Assembly: GCA_033558025.1 (NCBI GenBank)
Contig: JAUCEF010000014.1
Span: 4,216,001 to 4,280,000 of the forward strand
Reading direction: 5' to 3'
DNA from: Phytophthora sp. 'mugwort'
Taxonomy: Eukaryota; Oomycota; Peronosporomycetes; Peronosporales; Peronosporaceae
DNA: 64,000 bases
The notes under the pieces are model-generated. The model worked only from the letters and a program-made list of their open reading frames with translations. It ran no database searches and was not told the origin of the DNA. The position numbers and the translations under genes are program-made. How positions within the stretch are numbered: position 1 is the first letter of the stretch; each line of letters opens with the position of its first letter. Positions 41,154 through 52,168 of this stretch are shown here, piece after piece.

Positions 41154-44138
41154 CTACCAACGGAGACGGCGACCACTCTGCTGATCCGCTTCATTGGTGG
41201 TCGTTTGTTGAGTGGTCTGGTCCTGGTCCTGCTGCTGCTCGTCAACCCCCTGGGTCTGGGATCCGTTGTTGCTGCCACCTGGGGGCGGGGTCTCATTGCT
41301 TTCCGAGCCAATATCACTGCCACTGTGGTTGCCATGAGAGAGTGAGCCGTTATTGTCGGACTGGGGACACGGGGTCTGCGCACTCTGGTCGCCGCCGCCG
41401 AGACCGATGCCTACGCCAGCACCGACACCGGCGTCCACACCCACGCCGCCAACGTTCACGCCTACACCGGCGCCAACACCAAGGCCAACACCGTGCTGCT
41501 CACTCGACTTCGAGGCCGTTTGAAAATTGTCGGACTGGGGACACGGGGTCTGCGCACTCTGGTCGCCGCCGCCGAGACCGATGCCTACGCCAGCACCGAC
41601 ACCGGCGTCCACACCCACGCCGCCAACGTTCACGCCTACACCGGCGCCAACACCAAGGCCAACACCGTTCTGCTCACCCGACTGCGAGGCCGTCTGAGAA
41701 TTGTCGGACTGGGGACACGGGGTCTGCGCACTCTGGTCGCCGCCGCCGAGACCGATGCCTACGCCAGCACCGACACCGGCGTCCACACCCACGCCGCCAA
41801 CGTTCACGCCTACACCGGCGCCAACACCAAGGCCAACACCGTGCTGCTCACCCGACTGCGAGGCCGTCTGAGAATTGTCGGACTGGGGACACGGGGTCTG
41901 CGCACTCTGGTCGCCGCCGCCGAGACCGATGCCTACGCTAGCACCGACACCGGCGTCCACACCCACGCCGCCAACGTTCACGCCTACACCGGCGCCAACA
42001 CCAAGGCCAACACCGTTCTGCTCACCCGACTGCGAGGCCGTCTGAGAATTGTCGGACTGGGGACACGGGGTCTGCGCACTCTGGTCGCCGCCGCCGAGAC
42101 CGATGCCTACGCCAGCACCGACACCGGCGTCCACACCCACGCCGCCAACGTTCACGCCTACACCGGCGCCAACACCAAGGCCAACACCGTGCTGCTCACT
42201 CGACTTCGAGGCCGTCTGAAAATTGTCGGACTGGGGACACGGGGTCTGCGCACTCTGGTCGCCGCCGCCGAGACCGATGCCTACGCCAGCACCGACACCG
42301 GCGTCCACACCCACGCCGCCAACGTTCACGCCTACACCGGCGCCAACACCAAGGCCAACACCGTTCTGCTCACCCGACTGCGAGGCCGTCTGAGAATTGT
42401 CGGACTGGGGACACGGGGTCTGCGCACTCTGGTCGCCGCCGCCGAGACCGATGCCTACGCCAGCACCGACACCGGCGTCCACACCCACGCCGCCAACGTT
42501 CACGCCTACACCGGCGCCAACACCAAGGCCAACACCGTTCTGCTCACCCGACTGCGAGGCCGTCTGAGAATTGTCGGACTGGGGACACGGGGTCTGCGCA
42601 CTCTGGTCGCCGCCGCCGAGACCGATGCCTACGCTAGCACCGACACCGGCGTCCACACCCACGCCGCCAACGTTCACGCCTACACCGGCGCCAACACCAA
42701 GGCCAACACCGTTCTGCTCACCCGACTGCGAGGCCGTCTGAGAATTGTCGGACTGGGGACACGGGGTCTGCGCACTCTGGTCGCCGCCGCCGAGACCGAT
42801 GCCTACGCCAGCACCGACACCGGCGTCCACACCCACGCCGCCAACGTTCACGCCTACACCGGCGCCAACACCAAGGCCAACACCGTGCTGCTCACCCGAC
42901 TGCGAGGCCGTCTGAGAATTGTCGGACTGGGGACACGGGGTCTGCGCACTCTGGTCGCCGCCGCCGAGACCGATGCCTACGCTAGCACCGACACCGGCGT
43001 CCACACCCACGCCGCCAACGTTCACGCCTACACCGGCGCCAACACCAAGGCCAACACCGTTCTGCTCACCCGACTGCGAGGCCGTCTGAGAATTGTCGGA
43101 CTGGGGACACGGGGTCTGCGCACTCTGGTCGCCGCCGCCGAGACCGATGCCTACGCCAGCACCGACACCGGCGTCCACACCCACGCCGCCAACGTTCACG
43201 CCTACACCGGCGCCAACACCAAGGCCAACACCGTTCTGCTCACCCGACTGCGAGGCCGTCTGAGAATTGTCGGACTGGGGACACGGGGTCTGCACACTCT
43301 GGTCGCCGCCGCCGAGACCGATGCCTACGCTAGCACCGACACCGGCGTCCACACCCACGCCGCCAACGTTCACGCCTACACCGGCGCCAACACCAAGGCC
43401 AACACCGTTCTGCTCACCCGACTGCGAGGCCGTCTGAGAATTGTCGGACTGGGGACACGGGGTCTGCGCACTCTGGTCGCCGCCGCCGAGACCGATGCCT
43501 ACGCCAGCACCGACACCGGCGTCCACACCCACGCCGCCAACGTTCACGCCTACACCGGCGCCAACACCAAGGCCAACACCGTTCTGCTCACTCGACTGCG
43601 AGGCCGTCTGAGAATTGTCGGACTGGGGACACGGGGTCTGCGCACTCTGGTCGCCGCCGCCGAGACCGATGCCTACGCCAGCACCGACACCGGCGTCCAC
43701 ACCCACGCCGCCAACGTTCACGCCTACACCGGCGCCAACACCAAGGCCAACACCGTTCTGCTCACCCGACTGCGAGGCCGTCTGAGAATTGTCGGACTGG
43801 GGACACGGGGTCTGCGCACTCTGGTCGCCGCCGCCGAGACCGATGCCTACACCAACGTCGATGCCGCCGAGGTTGAAACCGAGACCGGTACCAGCACCGA
43901 CACCGAGGCCAATACCGTGGTTCTCGCCCGTCTGGGTAGTCGTCTGTGTGTTGTCGTCCGGGGGGCATGGGGTCTCAGTGGACTGCTCGCCGCCGCCGTA
44001 GGCCACACCGGCACCCACGCCCAGCTGTACACCGTGTTTGTAGTCCATGGCCTGGTTGCCGGTGGTCGCTTCGGTGATGATGGACATGATCAGAACAGCG
44101 GTCGCGCACAGCGCGAACATCTTCTTACAGGACAACAT
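41154..44138 (-). CDS. secreted glycine-rich tandem-repeat protein
   Basis: 994 residues, intact. The N-terminus is a signal peptide (MFALCATAVLIMSIITEATT). After two shorter Gly-rich modules come 14 tandem copies of a 58-residue unit. Each has a Gly/Val part (VGLGVGAGVGVNVGG, VGIGLGGGDQS) and a polar part with one Cys (TPCPQSDNSQTASQSGEQ). The tail is Ser/Asn/Gln-rich and ends RRLRW. The alternation of flexible Gly/Val and Thr/Ser/Gln text with one evenly spaced Cys suggests a cell-wall, mucin-like or matrix protein that may be O-glycosylated and cross-linked. It resembles no enzyme. Repeat number is likely to vary between strains. Confidence 0.8.
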   Translation of the reverse strand: MLSCKKMFALCATAVLIMSIITEATTGNQAMDYKHGVQLGVGAGVAYGGGEQSTETPCPPDDNTQTTTQTGENHGIGLGVGAGTGLGFNLGGIDVGVGIGLGGGDQSAQTPCPQSDNSQTASQSGEQNGVGLGVGAGVGVNVGGVGVDAGVGAGVGIGLGGGDQSAQTPCPQSDNSQTASQSSEQNGVGLGVGAGVGVNVGGVGVDAGVGAGVGIGLGGGDQSAQTPCPQSDNSQTASQSGEQNGVGLGVGAGVGVNVGGVGVDAGVGASVGIGLGGGDQSVQTPCPQSDNSQTASQSGEQNGVGLGVGAGVGVNVGGVGVDAGVGAGVGIGLGGGDQSAQTPCPQSDNSQTASQSGEQNGVGLGVGAGVGVNVGGVGVDAGVGASVGIGLGGGDQSAQTPCPQSDNSQTASQSGEQHGVGLGVGAGVGVNVGGVGVDAGVGAGVGIGLGGGDQSAQTPCPQSDNSQTASQSGEQNGVGLGVGAGVGVNVGGVGVDAGVGASVGIGLGGGDQSAQTPCPQSDNSQTASQSGEQNGVGLGVGAGVGVNVGGVGVDAGVGAGVGIGLGGGDQSAQTPCPQSDNSQTASQSGEQNGVGLGVGAGVGVNVGGVGVDAGVGAGVGIGLGGGDQSAQTPCPQSDNFQTASKSSEQHGVGLGVGAGVGVNVGGVGVDAGVGAGVGIGLGGGDQSAQTPCPQSDNSQTASQSGEQNGVGLGVGAGVGVNVGGVGVDAGVGASVGIGLGGGDQSAQTPCPQSDNSQTASQSGEQHGVGLGVGAGVGVNVGGVGVDAGVGAGVGIGLGGGDQSAQTPCPQSDNSQTASQSGEQNGVGLGVGAGVGVNVGGVGVDAGVGAGVGIGLGGGDQSAQTPCPQSDNFQTASKSSEQHGVGLGVGAGVGVNVGGVGVDAGVGAGVGIGLGGGDQSAQTPCPQSDNNGSLSHGNHSGSDIGSESNETPPPGGSNNGSQTQGVDEQQQDQDQTTQQTTTNEADQQSGRRLRW
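41352..43850 (-). repeat. 174-bp minisatellite encoding the 58-residue units
   Basis: Fourteen near-identical 174-bp units; the marker TTGTCGGACTGGGGACACGG recurs every 174 bases (15 times). Since 174 is a multiple of three, all frames are kept. Variants (A/S before VGIG, Q-N/Q-H, NFQTASKSS against NSQTASQSG) recur in blocks, and the NFQTASKSS variant appears twice about four units apart, pointing to multi-unit duplications. Confidence 0.95.
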
Positions 44139-44460
44139 GACGCTTGAGTTGAAATGGATGATGTTGAGATTGAAATTGAAATCTCTCGACGGAACAGTTT
44201 AAACTGTTTAAAAGGACTTGGGCTGTAGCTGGCAAGTTGTAGAATGAGAGATGGAAACGGACAGGAGAAGCTCGGTAGCCTCGCCGGCTGGAAGGTGTCT
44301 CCTAATCCGTAGCGGGAATGCAATTGGCCTAGTCCCATCCAAACCTGTGAATCCGAGATATCGAAGGCACGCGGCGCACATGGGACGTGTCAAAGCTCTC
44401 GGCTTGTGTTATGTAAAGTATTACATGTGCATGTAGCACTATAAGCTGGAGTACATGTAC
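44139..44460 (-). promoter_or_regulatory. upstream region of the glycine-rich gene
   Basis: Contains the palindrome ACAGTTTAAACTGT (about 44199-44212) some 60 bp upstream of the ATG, next to TTTAAAAGG. A regulatory role is possible but not shown. No clear oomycete initiator was identified. Confidence 0.3.
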
Positions 44461-46928
44461 TACACTGTACTACAATCCCGTGTCCAGCTTGCAAAAAGCG
44501 GAGGCTTCCCTTCGAAATCGCACGACCGGAACGCATTGCAGGTCGATACGGCTCGTTTCGGTGATCGATTCACAACGTGGCACAACCCCTAATCCATCGA
44601 TACGGATCATCTGCACGACACAGACCGCCAACCATGGTCGCGCAATTTGTGGAACATGCGCTTGTCCATCGGGATGCTCTAAATTACGATCTGCCGAGGT
44701 CCGTATAAACTTTCGGTGGATAGCCTCACTGGCGTTAGGTCGAAAGGCCTCGTCACACTCAGTCTCAACGATTGCGCCGCCATGGACTATTCCATGCAAT
44801 CGGCAACCAGTCGTCGCTTTGCACACCGAATATGTTCGTTTAATTACCCACCGTTACCAGCGTGTCCACTTGTGACTCACAGTTAGCAGCGCCGTTTTCT
44901 CACACCTTGTGTGAAAACGGCGCACTACCTGTTTGTATTGAGATACAAATGGAAGAAGTATAGACGCTATGTGGTATTTAACAATTAAAACATATCAAAA
45001 TGCAGAGGGATCAGCTAGAACAGGGCTACAGGAATACATTTGTAATATGGACACTTCAGGTGGGATACTGTGTATTAGCGACTTCCCGAAGGTTCCTTTT
45101 CTAAAAGAAAAAAAAAATGGATCTCGTTCGCGTGCTCGATGCGCTCGAGTCCATCATTCCCGATTTTGCTCCCTCGCAACTTGCATGTTCGACCGACCAT
45201 ATCGTCACGCCTTCGCCGCAGGTTGCATTCCAAGCTGGAATCTGGCGGTCGGTGGTTTCCCCTATTGCTTGCAGGGTTCCCATCACAGTAAGTTTTCAGC
45301 CGTGCGGTCATGAAAGCCGTGTGACACGCGTGTCTTTGCAAAATGTCGGTAACCTTTACAGAGAGCGAAGCCAGCCTTGTAGATGCGTGCACAGTTTGAA
45401 CTCCGGTCGTGCTGCGCAAAGGGTCCTGCGTTCAGGTCCAGGTATCGCCCGAGGCCAAGCGAACTTCGTCAGCTTGTACAAGTAGTTCTCCTTCGTTTTC
45501 TTGCTGCGAAAACAACGTGGTCGTGAAGGAAATTGAAGCAAGTTAGTGGTGGTCTTGAGCTTACCAGCTACCATAGTTTATGTGGATCCAGTGGATTATT
45601 TTGGCTTGGCCGCACACATATACAGTTGCGAACGGTGTGGGTCCTTGTCAGTCCTTTATTATGTACGTTTTTGGACACAATATCCCAGCGGGACGATCCT
45701 CCCCACAACACCCGAAGTGCGTCCTGCAACGTTAACTCCAGGAGGGGGTGAAATGATATTTGGGGATCTAGCCGACACAACGCCTGCGGTTTAAGATCCG
45801 TGTGCGGAGCACGCGGTCTTAAACCCTAGAGCAAGCATGGTATCATATCGCTCGGCCCTATATGGGTAAGCCCGACAGGGAAGGGTTTTTGGGCCTAGCT
45901 GGGTGATAGTTTTCCTGTTCGACACCTCCAACTAAAGTTGGATTAGCGATTTGTTGGCTATGACACCCGTCCTAGCTATTCTGATACATTTACTGTATTA
46001 ACTCGCTTAAGTTCGAATAGATGAGTTAGTTTTGCGTTTCGTCGCGCTAAGAGCCAGTTTCTCCGGAGTGTTAACTTTGCAGGTACGCCATCCCACAACA
46101 CAGTAAAATCGATCCGCTGCTTGGTTCCATCGCACCTTGGGGACGATACAGTAATATCGATACGATTATGTTGTGGTAGGTATGTGATCCTGCCATTCCG
46201 GAACATCGTCCCAATATCATCCCGCTAACGAGGCGACATAATATTATTATTAGACCCTACATGTACAAGATGAACTTGTACGGTATTCATTTTATCTTAT
46301 CGTATTTGATACAATCTGTGCTAGGCTTGCTTTTGTACATGTAGCGGATTTATATCCTAATACTGCAGATGTAGAAATTCCTTTACAATCGCATATCTTA
46401 ATATATTTTAATATCTTCTCAACGTCGCCTAGATAAACTTCACTAACAAGAACAGTACATCTATCAGGTCAACCGCCTTAAAATCATCTGCATTAGATAT
46501 GGCAGGTTCGCTTGTAGCTTATGGTGTCCTCCTCCCTCATATGATTTTGGAAGCCATTTATGTTATGCGACTCATGATTACCCTTTACACACTTTAAGAT
46601 GCAGTAGGCGTGTGGGTGTCGCCCATTCAAATGCGAATGTTGAGCTCAGGGTCTCAATAGAGTGGCTTAGCAACAGACAAACAAACGTGTGGTGACCTGG
46701 CTTTTCTTGCGCAACGCCAGAGCCAGGCCCCAGACGTTCGTGCTCTGTTGGCTGCTACGTGAAGCGCCGTTGCCTATCACTATACACTACGTCGTGTACT
46801 AGCGTATAAACATCCGCCCGAAAACCGAACCGTGTATACACAACTTCCCTGTGTGGCAACGGTGGCTGGTTCGTAGCTTTTGAAATCCTATCGCTTCTCA
46901 GCCAACCTGCCAGCCGACCGAGTACAGA
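44461..46928. other. poorly coding stretch, no gene recognised
   Basis: Several open frames of 100-130 residues occur on both strands (44470-44875, 45075-45485), but none shows a domain and none is clearly better than its shadow. The region also has a perfect-arm hairpin at 44889-44923 and an AT-rich part at 46200-46500. It is probably old transposon and intergenic sequence. Confidence 0.35.
44889..44923. repeat. short strong hairpin
   Basis: GCGCCGTTTT, CT, CACAC, loop CTT, then GTGTGAAAACGGCGC. The arms pair over 15 bases with only a 2-base bulge. It has no attached gene and could be a transcription-end structure or the foldback end of a small element. Confidence 0.7.
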
Positions 46929-47484
46929 TGGAGTCCTCTCGCCCGCCCAAGAAGCGCAAGCCTCAAGTGCACTTCGACGACAATGACGATGGCGCCTTGC
47001 TCAAGGAGATCCTGGCCGCTAACCCGTTTCAAGTGGAGCGCGGGAACAACACAGCAGCCTGGGCCACCATGGCTACGACTCTGGATCTAGACGTACATGC
47101 GCGCCGCTGTCGTGAGCGCTGCACCCACTTACTCACTGAGTTCAAAGCAAAGATGGCCAAGAGTACTGGAGATGTTCGAGGATGCCGAGGCCCTTCGTGG
47201 CGAAAAAAAGCAGGCCAAGGAAGCGAAGCAGCAGGACGGCGTGCGTGCCGACGCTATGCGCGACGAAACGATGACAGATATGGGTAAGAAGAAGAACAAG
47301 TACGACAAGGAGTTAATGGAGCACGTACATAAGCGAGAGAGTTTACCAGGTCTGTGAAGCTTCAAAAGGTAGCTAATGACGAGAAGCGTCTAGCACTAGA
47401 GAGGGACCGCTTGGATTTAGAAAGACAAGAACGCATAGCTTTTATTGAGGTGATGATAGCACTTACGACTCGACCTCCTCAGTA
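46929..47484 (+). pseudogene. Myb/SANT-like accessory protein of a PIF/Harbinger element
   Basis: It starts MESSRPPKKRKPQVHFDDND, with a nuclear-type basic start. The Myb/SANT-like part reads LLKEILAANPF..ERGNNTAAWATMATTLDLD..ARRCRERCTHLLTEFKAK. After a frameshift near 47165 it continues as a charged coiled coil (EALRGEKKQAKEAKQQDG; LALERDRLDLERQERIAF) and ends at 47484. PIF/Harbinger elements carry such a second protein, which helps bring the transposase to DNA. It converges on the transposase, and the two 3' ends overlap by 22 bp. Confidence 0.7.
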
Positions 47485-48438
47485 GGTGCAACTAAAGCGA
47501 TGTAAGCCTCTAGCGCAGCTGGATTCAATCCGAAAATCGGCTGATCTGGTTTGGGCTTGTGCAGTTTTGAAGTTAGTCAGAAGTACCGCTACCATGTAGA
47601 CTCTCCGACAGGAGAAAGCAGCAATTCCGAAGTACCTTCATATTCACGTACGGCCAGAGCCGAGTTACGCCACCAAATCCCCACTCAACTGCAACACGGA
47701 CAGCACTCATTGCGCCGTTAAATGCTCCTTGGTCTCGCGAAATACGAGACCTTTGTACCCAACCTGCAATGCCGGTCGGTTTGGATACGCCGGGTCACCA
47801 TACAGACAGAAGTCTCCGCCGTGCTCAGCTTCAAGGCGCTGAAGCAGGCGACTGTCACGGAATAGGTAGATCTCATGACGGCGACCAGCAGGTCCGTAAA
47901 AGTTTTAATAAATAACACATATGGGGCCCTTACGCCTTGGTACTTCAGTGCATGCTTTCGTTTGTGTCCGTTGTAGCACTGCCGCGCGTGTCGGACGATC
48001 TATCGCACGCATAGTGCCGTCAATAAAGCCTATACATCGCTTAATTGGACTTCCACGAGCAGTGACAGTGTCTGCGTAAGCACCACAGCGCGCGGTACTT
48101 AACGCGCCACATTTGAGAGCTAACAATCCACCGCACTTCGAGTTGACAAGGTCCACCATAAATCGGAAGATGAGGCGCAGAACCGTAGTTGATCTGCCAA
48201 CCATTACGGCGAGGTCGCCGCACCGCCCAGGGTATGCCAGTCGGCACAGCATAACGCAGAGCCCTTCTACCCCCCCCACTCGGACACGACTTGGTAGCTT
48301 GTAGTCTTCGTGAAGGTGTAGAGCCTTGAACAGTCTGATCACGTCGGCCTTCCGAAACCGGAAGTTAAAGCGGCAGTCCCCGACGCTCAAAGCGTTAAAT
48401 TTGAAGGTGTCTTTCAGAGCGAGCACTGGGCAAGACAC
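47463..48438 (-). pseudogene. PIF/Harbinger transposase
   Basis: A DDE_4-type nuclease. The N-terminal part reads FRFRKADVIRLFKALHL..VGGVEGLCVMLCRLAYPGR (48380-48240). The first Asp is in CIGFIDGTMRAIDRP (about 48010-48040), the second in LYGDPAYPNRPALQVGYKG (about 47760-47810) and the Glu in VRVAVEWGFG (about 47675), followed by NPAALEAYIALVAP to the stop at 47463. Frameshifts near 47930, 47720 and 47600 break it. Its start is cut close to the retroelement LTR end at about 48460, so the right terminal repeat is lost or displaced. Confidence 0.82.
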
Positions 48439-48459
48439 GGGGGGCGTTGAATGAACGTG

Positions 48460-49008
48460 ATCATCGTCCGTCTCCCAACAGGAGACGGAGGATGGTCGTT
48501 TAGGACGAGTGAGTGCTAGAACAGTAGATTTTATAGACTAACAAACCAATACAAAAATATGTAAAGGAAACTAGACTATGTGTTTAACAGGTATTTTCAC
48601 GACTGACTTCACTTCCTCGAGGGTCTCAGACACCTCACAGACGTCCTCAGCACTTTGACACTCGCCTTACCTTTTCGTACATCCTTGAAGTTGTTTGAGG
48701 GAGTCGGCCTCACCGCGCCCTCATAGCGACCGACTCTCCTTGAACCGTCCTCCTGCCATCCGTTCTCGTCCCACGGTCAACAAGCGTTCCGCCGATCGGC
48801 GAACACAGGAATCAGGCTGGGCCGCGCACGTCAAAGCTCTCCAACCGACATGAACGGCTCGACCCACACTGCACGGGCCCGGGCCGCCGCGTCGTCCTCA
48901 ACCAAATGGTCGTGCAGGAGGTGCTCATGCAACACACCTCTGGCCAGGCGACGCTCCTCGTCGTATCCAAGGCGGTAGCAACCGTGCCCAACAAAATCAC
49001 TCGAGACA
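48460..49008 (-). repeat. 3' LTR of a Gypsy element (family shared with 27874-28423)
   Basis: On the minus strand it starts TGTCTCGAGTGATTTTG at 49008, directly after GGGGAGGA (49016-49009), a polypurine tract. It matches 27874-28390 closely, including TATGTGTTTAACAGGTATTTTC. The end near 48460 is approximate. The polypurine tract makes it a 3' LTR of an element lying to its right. Confidence 0.75.
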
Positions 49009-49086
49009 TCCTCCCCGAATGCCGTTCGACGTCCTCGTCGACCAGCCGCTCTCTGTCGACTAGCCTCCTTGCGCCGGTCCCCTTCT

Positions 49087-49851
49087 TCACGCTGGCTGGC
49101 CTTCATTTAGACAGGTTCTCGCGACGTAACGCTTGTAGCTCGCTGAGTGTCGGTAAGCGAACACGGGGCGTGTCACGCGTACCTGCATCCATCCGCCAGA
49201 ACGCTTCACCTCAACCGTTCCGCTTGAGCTCTTTTCTCCAAACCACGCTTCCACACCGAATAACCGTCCTTCGCAACTCGCACCGGACCGTGACCGTCCG
49301 ACACCCGACCGTACCACCGTCGCCAGTGACTGAAAATACCGGCCACCACGAGCGCGCAACTCGCTTGTAGGGCTCCGCCATTGACCGTGCCACCATTGGC
49401 AACTTCCAGGTCACCTCCCGCGGCGAAATATAATTGCAAATGCTCAATAGAACATCCAGACCATCCACCACAAACATACTCTAGGCAGCCGTAGACAATC
49501 CCACCATGTATAATGTAGATAACAGTATGAGGGAGAGAACCGTCCAGGTAAAGTCGCGACGGTATCCACGAGTTGTCCATCGTCCGGCGACCGGCGTTCA
49601 GGAATCAGCCACAGTACTCCACCGTTGCCTTCCAACCGGCTTTCATCGTGTCCGTGAGGAACACGCACTTAAAAGCGTCGATCCACTTGTGTAGGAGACG
49701 CCCCAAACCGTGAGCATGCTCCATTTGAGCCTCCAGAATTATCCCCTACCATAGGCGTAGCCCAAAGTGCTTCATATCTTGTCCACCATCTGGCTCCGTG
49801 CGGCTTACTCTGCACCTTAGATCCCCATGTAAAACGATTGTAACGCCTCAC
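49087..49851 (-). other. coding-like minus-strand stretch upstream of the 3' LTR, unassigned
   Basis: A minus frame reads WIDAFKCVFLTDTMKAGWKA (about 49670), DNSWIPSRLYLDGSLPHTV, then DLEVANGGTVNGGALQASC and YGRVSDGHGPVRVAKDGYSV, followed by charged text (EKRAQAERLR; AGRRGRRTAFGED) that runs to the polypurine tract. Protein-like text over 200 codons suggests a real but broken gene of the element. I recognise no family. Confidence 0.35.
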
Positions 49852-50528
49852 TCAAACGTACGCTATATTATCCCACTTGTACCCAAAGTAGCTCACTTGA
49901 CAGAAGCAACTGGACCACAACGCCACGGACCAGTTGTGTGATCGCCCAGATCACGGCTCCAAGCGTGACCCAGAGTAGTTGCGGCCAGTGAGCGGTATCC
50001 AACCACCAACTGCGCTCTCGGCCCTGCCCCCGATCGACAAGCCCCATAGGAGGGCGTCCTTCGTCACGTCCATCGTAAATTTTGAACTGGTTCCTTGAAG
50101 TCAGCCCGTTCTGCCTCTTAGTCGAGCGGTCCAGATCCGCGAGTCCACCTCCATCTCAATCTGGAACGTCCGTCGCGAAGTACCGTATAGGTGGTACCCA
50201 TCACTCACGGGGTTCAAGCTGGGTTCTCAATCGTGCGTCTCTTCACCGAAACCGTCACGATAGGAAGTGACCCGTCAGTTGGACGTCCGGTCCCAAATCA
50301 TCCATCACTCTTCGACTTAAAAAAACGGCCAACACCAGGTTCATTTACCAACTTGCGCCACGGCCACAAGCTCCGCCTCCACCCGTCCTCCTCTCCATCC
50401 CATCGTACTCAAGTCATTCAAGCACGGCGATCCTCGTAAGCGCCGCGGCCGCCGACCGAGTCCGTACCAACTGGCAGGGGTGGTACCAAATAGACCGCCC
50501 TCCGTGCTCAAGTCGACTTCTGGGCCGA
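49852..50528. other. region upstream of the antisense gene, nothing recognised
   Basis: No domain on either strand. It should hold the promoter of the plus-strand gene starting near 50529, if that gene has one of its own. Confidence 0.3.
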
Positions 50529-52168
50529 ATGCGGCTCCTCATCGCGACAAACTCGGCTTCGCAAGATGTAGACGATCTGGACCGTCTCGCAGTGTCGGTC
50601 CTGGATGGGGACGACGCGAGCCAGATGGCGCTCACGGACCCGCTCATCATCCTCCCGCCACCGGACCAGATGTTCGCTGGAACCGCTTCGGCCCAAAACA
50701 TCTTCGATCAAAACCGATCTCCAGACGACAAGAAGCGACCGCGGACACAGGGCAAGTCGAACTGTTTGCCGCCCGCCAAAAGGCAGTTCAAGGCGGACGC
50801 GAAGAAGGCGTCCAGAGCACACCGGATTGATCTCCCTTCCAAGACTCCGGTTCGCCTGAAGCTTGACGTGGACGAGATGATCTGTACCGCCACATCCAAG
50901 GGTAAGGTTCCGTTTCGCCTAGCGTACCCGTGGAAAGACCAGCGGGCTTGGTACGACCCGAATCAGCAGCCGGACCTGCACTTGGCGCATTGGCGCTTCT
51001 GGATGAAGTACCGGCCGGTCTTCTTCCTGACCGCTTTGTACCCGCCGACGGAGAACGCCGAAGGCCGCCGCAAGCAGAAGTCTTACGCCCACTCGGCCCG
51101 TCTTAGGTTTATCAGCCGTAATATCACTGAGTTCGGCTACTTCGGCTTCATGCACAAGTTTGAAGACAGCGGACACGGCACCGTCATGTGGTTGGAAGGC
51201 AAGGCGGCCAAGCACTCGGTCGTCGCGAAGAACAACCAGAGCTCCGACACCGGTAGCGCTCACGAGGATCTCGGTTTCATTGTTCAAGCATGATCCGTCC
51301 TGATACGACCGTACCATGAAGCGGATCTTGGACCCGTTCCAAGTAGATGCGGACGGTTACGCGTCGATCACGGAGCTTCTAGAGCAGTCACTAGCCTTGA
51401 CCCAAGCGGTCGCCCAAGCAGCGCCTCACGGATCTAGCCTTCATTCGCGTCGCGCTGGGCGTCTTTACTCGCTCCCCGCGCAATCCAAATTGAGTTGGGG
51501 TCAAGTCCAGCGGCGTCTGGAAGGAGCCCCTGTCCGCCGAACGCCTTCGCCTGCTGCAAGAGGAGATTGCCACTCAACTCGTCAACAAGAACTTCCGTCA
51601 CCCGGTTCAGGGGAATACTTTCAAGCTGGAGGAGGTCGGTGACGGTGACTCGGACTTCGAAGAAGACGGTCATTTGACGGTTAAAGCTCCATCGTCCCCA
51701 TCCGTATCTGGGGCTCTCCACAACCGTACTCGAGCGACAACGAACCGTCCCTTTTTCCCGATTCGGACGAATAGAAGGAACTGGCACTCACCGAGATACG
51801 GGCGGACGACGAAGAGGACGACGACCACTCCGACACCACAACTCCGACGACGACCAAGACCGCGACGACCAATCCAACGACGAGGACGGGCGGGACGAAG
51901 ACGCAGAGGACGACAAAGATGACGACAAGGATGACGACAAGGTTGACGACCCGGACGACGTCAGTGCCAGCGAGGGCCCCGACGAGCAAGCGGACGCCGA
52001 AGAAGCTGGTAGCAGCGACGTGTGTCCCGGCGCCGATAAATCCAGCCCCAAAACGGGCAACAGCGACTCCAGTACCCCAGTCTCTGGAGCCGGTGGCGGC
52101 TCCAAACCGTCCTCGAAGGCTCGTCCCCGCTCCTCGTCCAAGTCGAAACCGGCTCCTTCTGCGAACAT
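50529..52168 (+). pseudogene. antisense ORF (copy 1) of a Gypsy family, unknown function
   Basis: The first 255 codons are open. An N-terminal helical part (LLIATNSASQDVDDLDRLAV..LTDPLIILPPPD) aligns with 54840-54970 of copy 2. A basic nuclear-type linker follows, then a globular part (PFRLAYPWKDQRAW, HLAHWRFWMKYRPVFF, ISRNITEFGYFGFMHKFED). After a frameshift at about 51300 come ITELLEQSLALTQAVAQAAP, then (about 51800-51960) a very acidic Asp/Glu run and a Ser/Lys/Pro tail ending at 52168. No knuckle or protease motif was seen. It converges with the pol remnant whose stop is at 52382. Confidence 0.55.

Noticed and set aside
41352..43850. Possible CRISPR-like array
   Set aside because: Units are contiguous 174-bp tandem repeats without unique spacers, inside a eukaryotic coding sequence.
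41493..44147. 884-codon plus-strand open frame opposite the glycine-rich gene
   Set aside because: It is the antisense shadow of the 174-bp repeats, kept open because the unit length is a multiple of three. It has no signal peptide, and the minus frame has both a signal peptide and sensible protein text.
44470..44875. Two overlapping opposite frames of 118 and 131 codons
   Set aside because: Neither shows a domain or clear codon preference; likely chance frames.
45117..45485. 122-codon plus-strand frame starting MDLVRVLDALESIIP, reminiscent of NIF3-type proteins
   Set aside because: Only the first dozen residues resemble the family and no later motif follows; the opposite strand is equally open.
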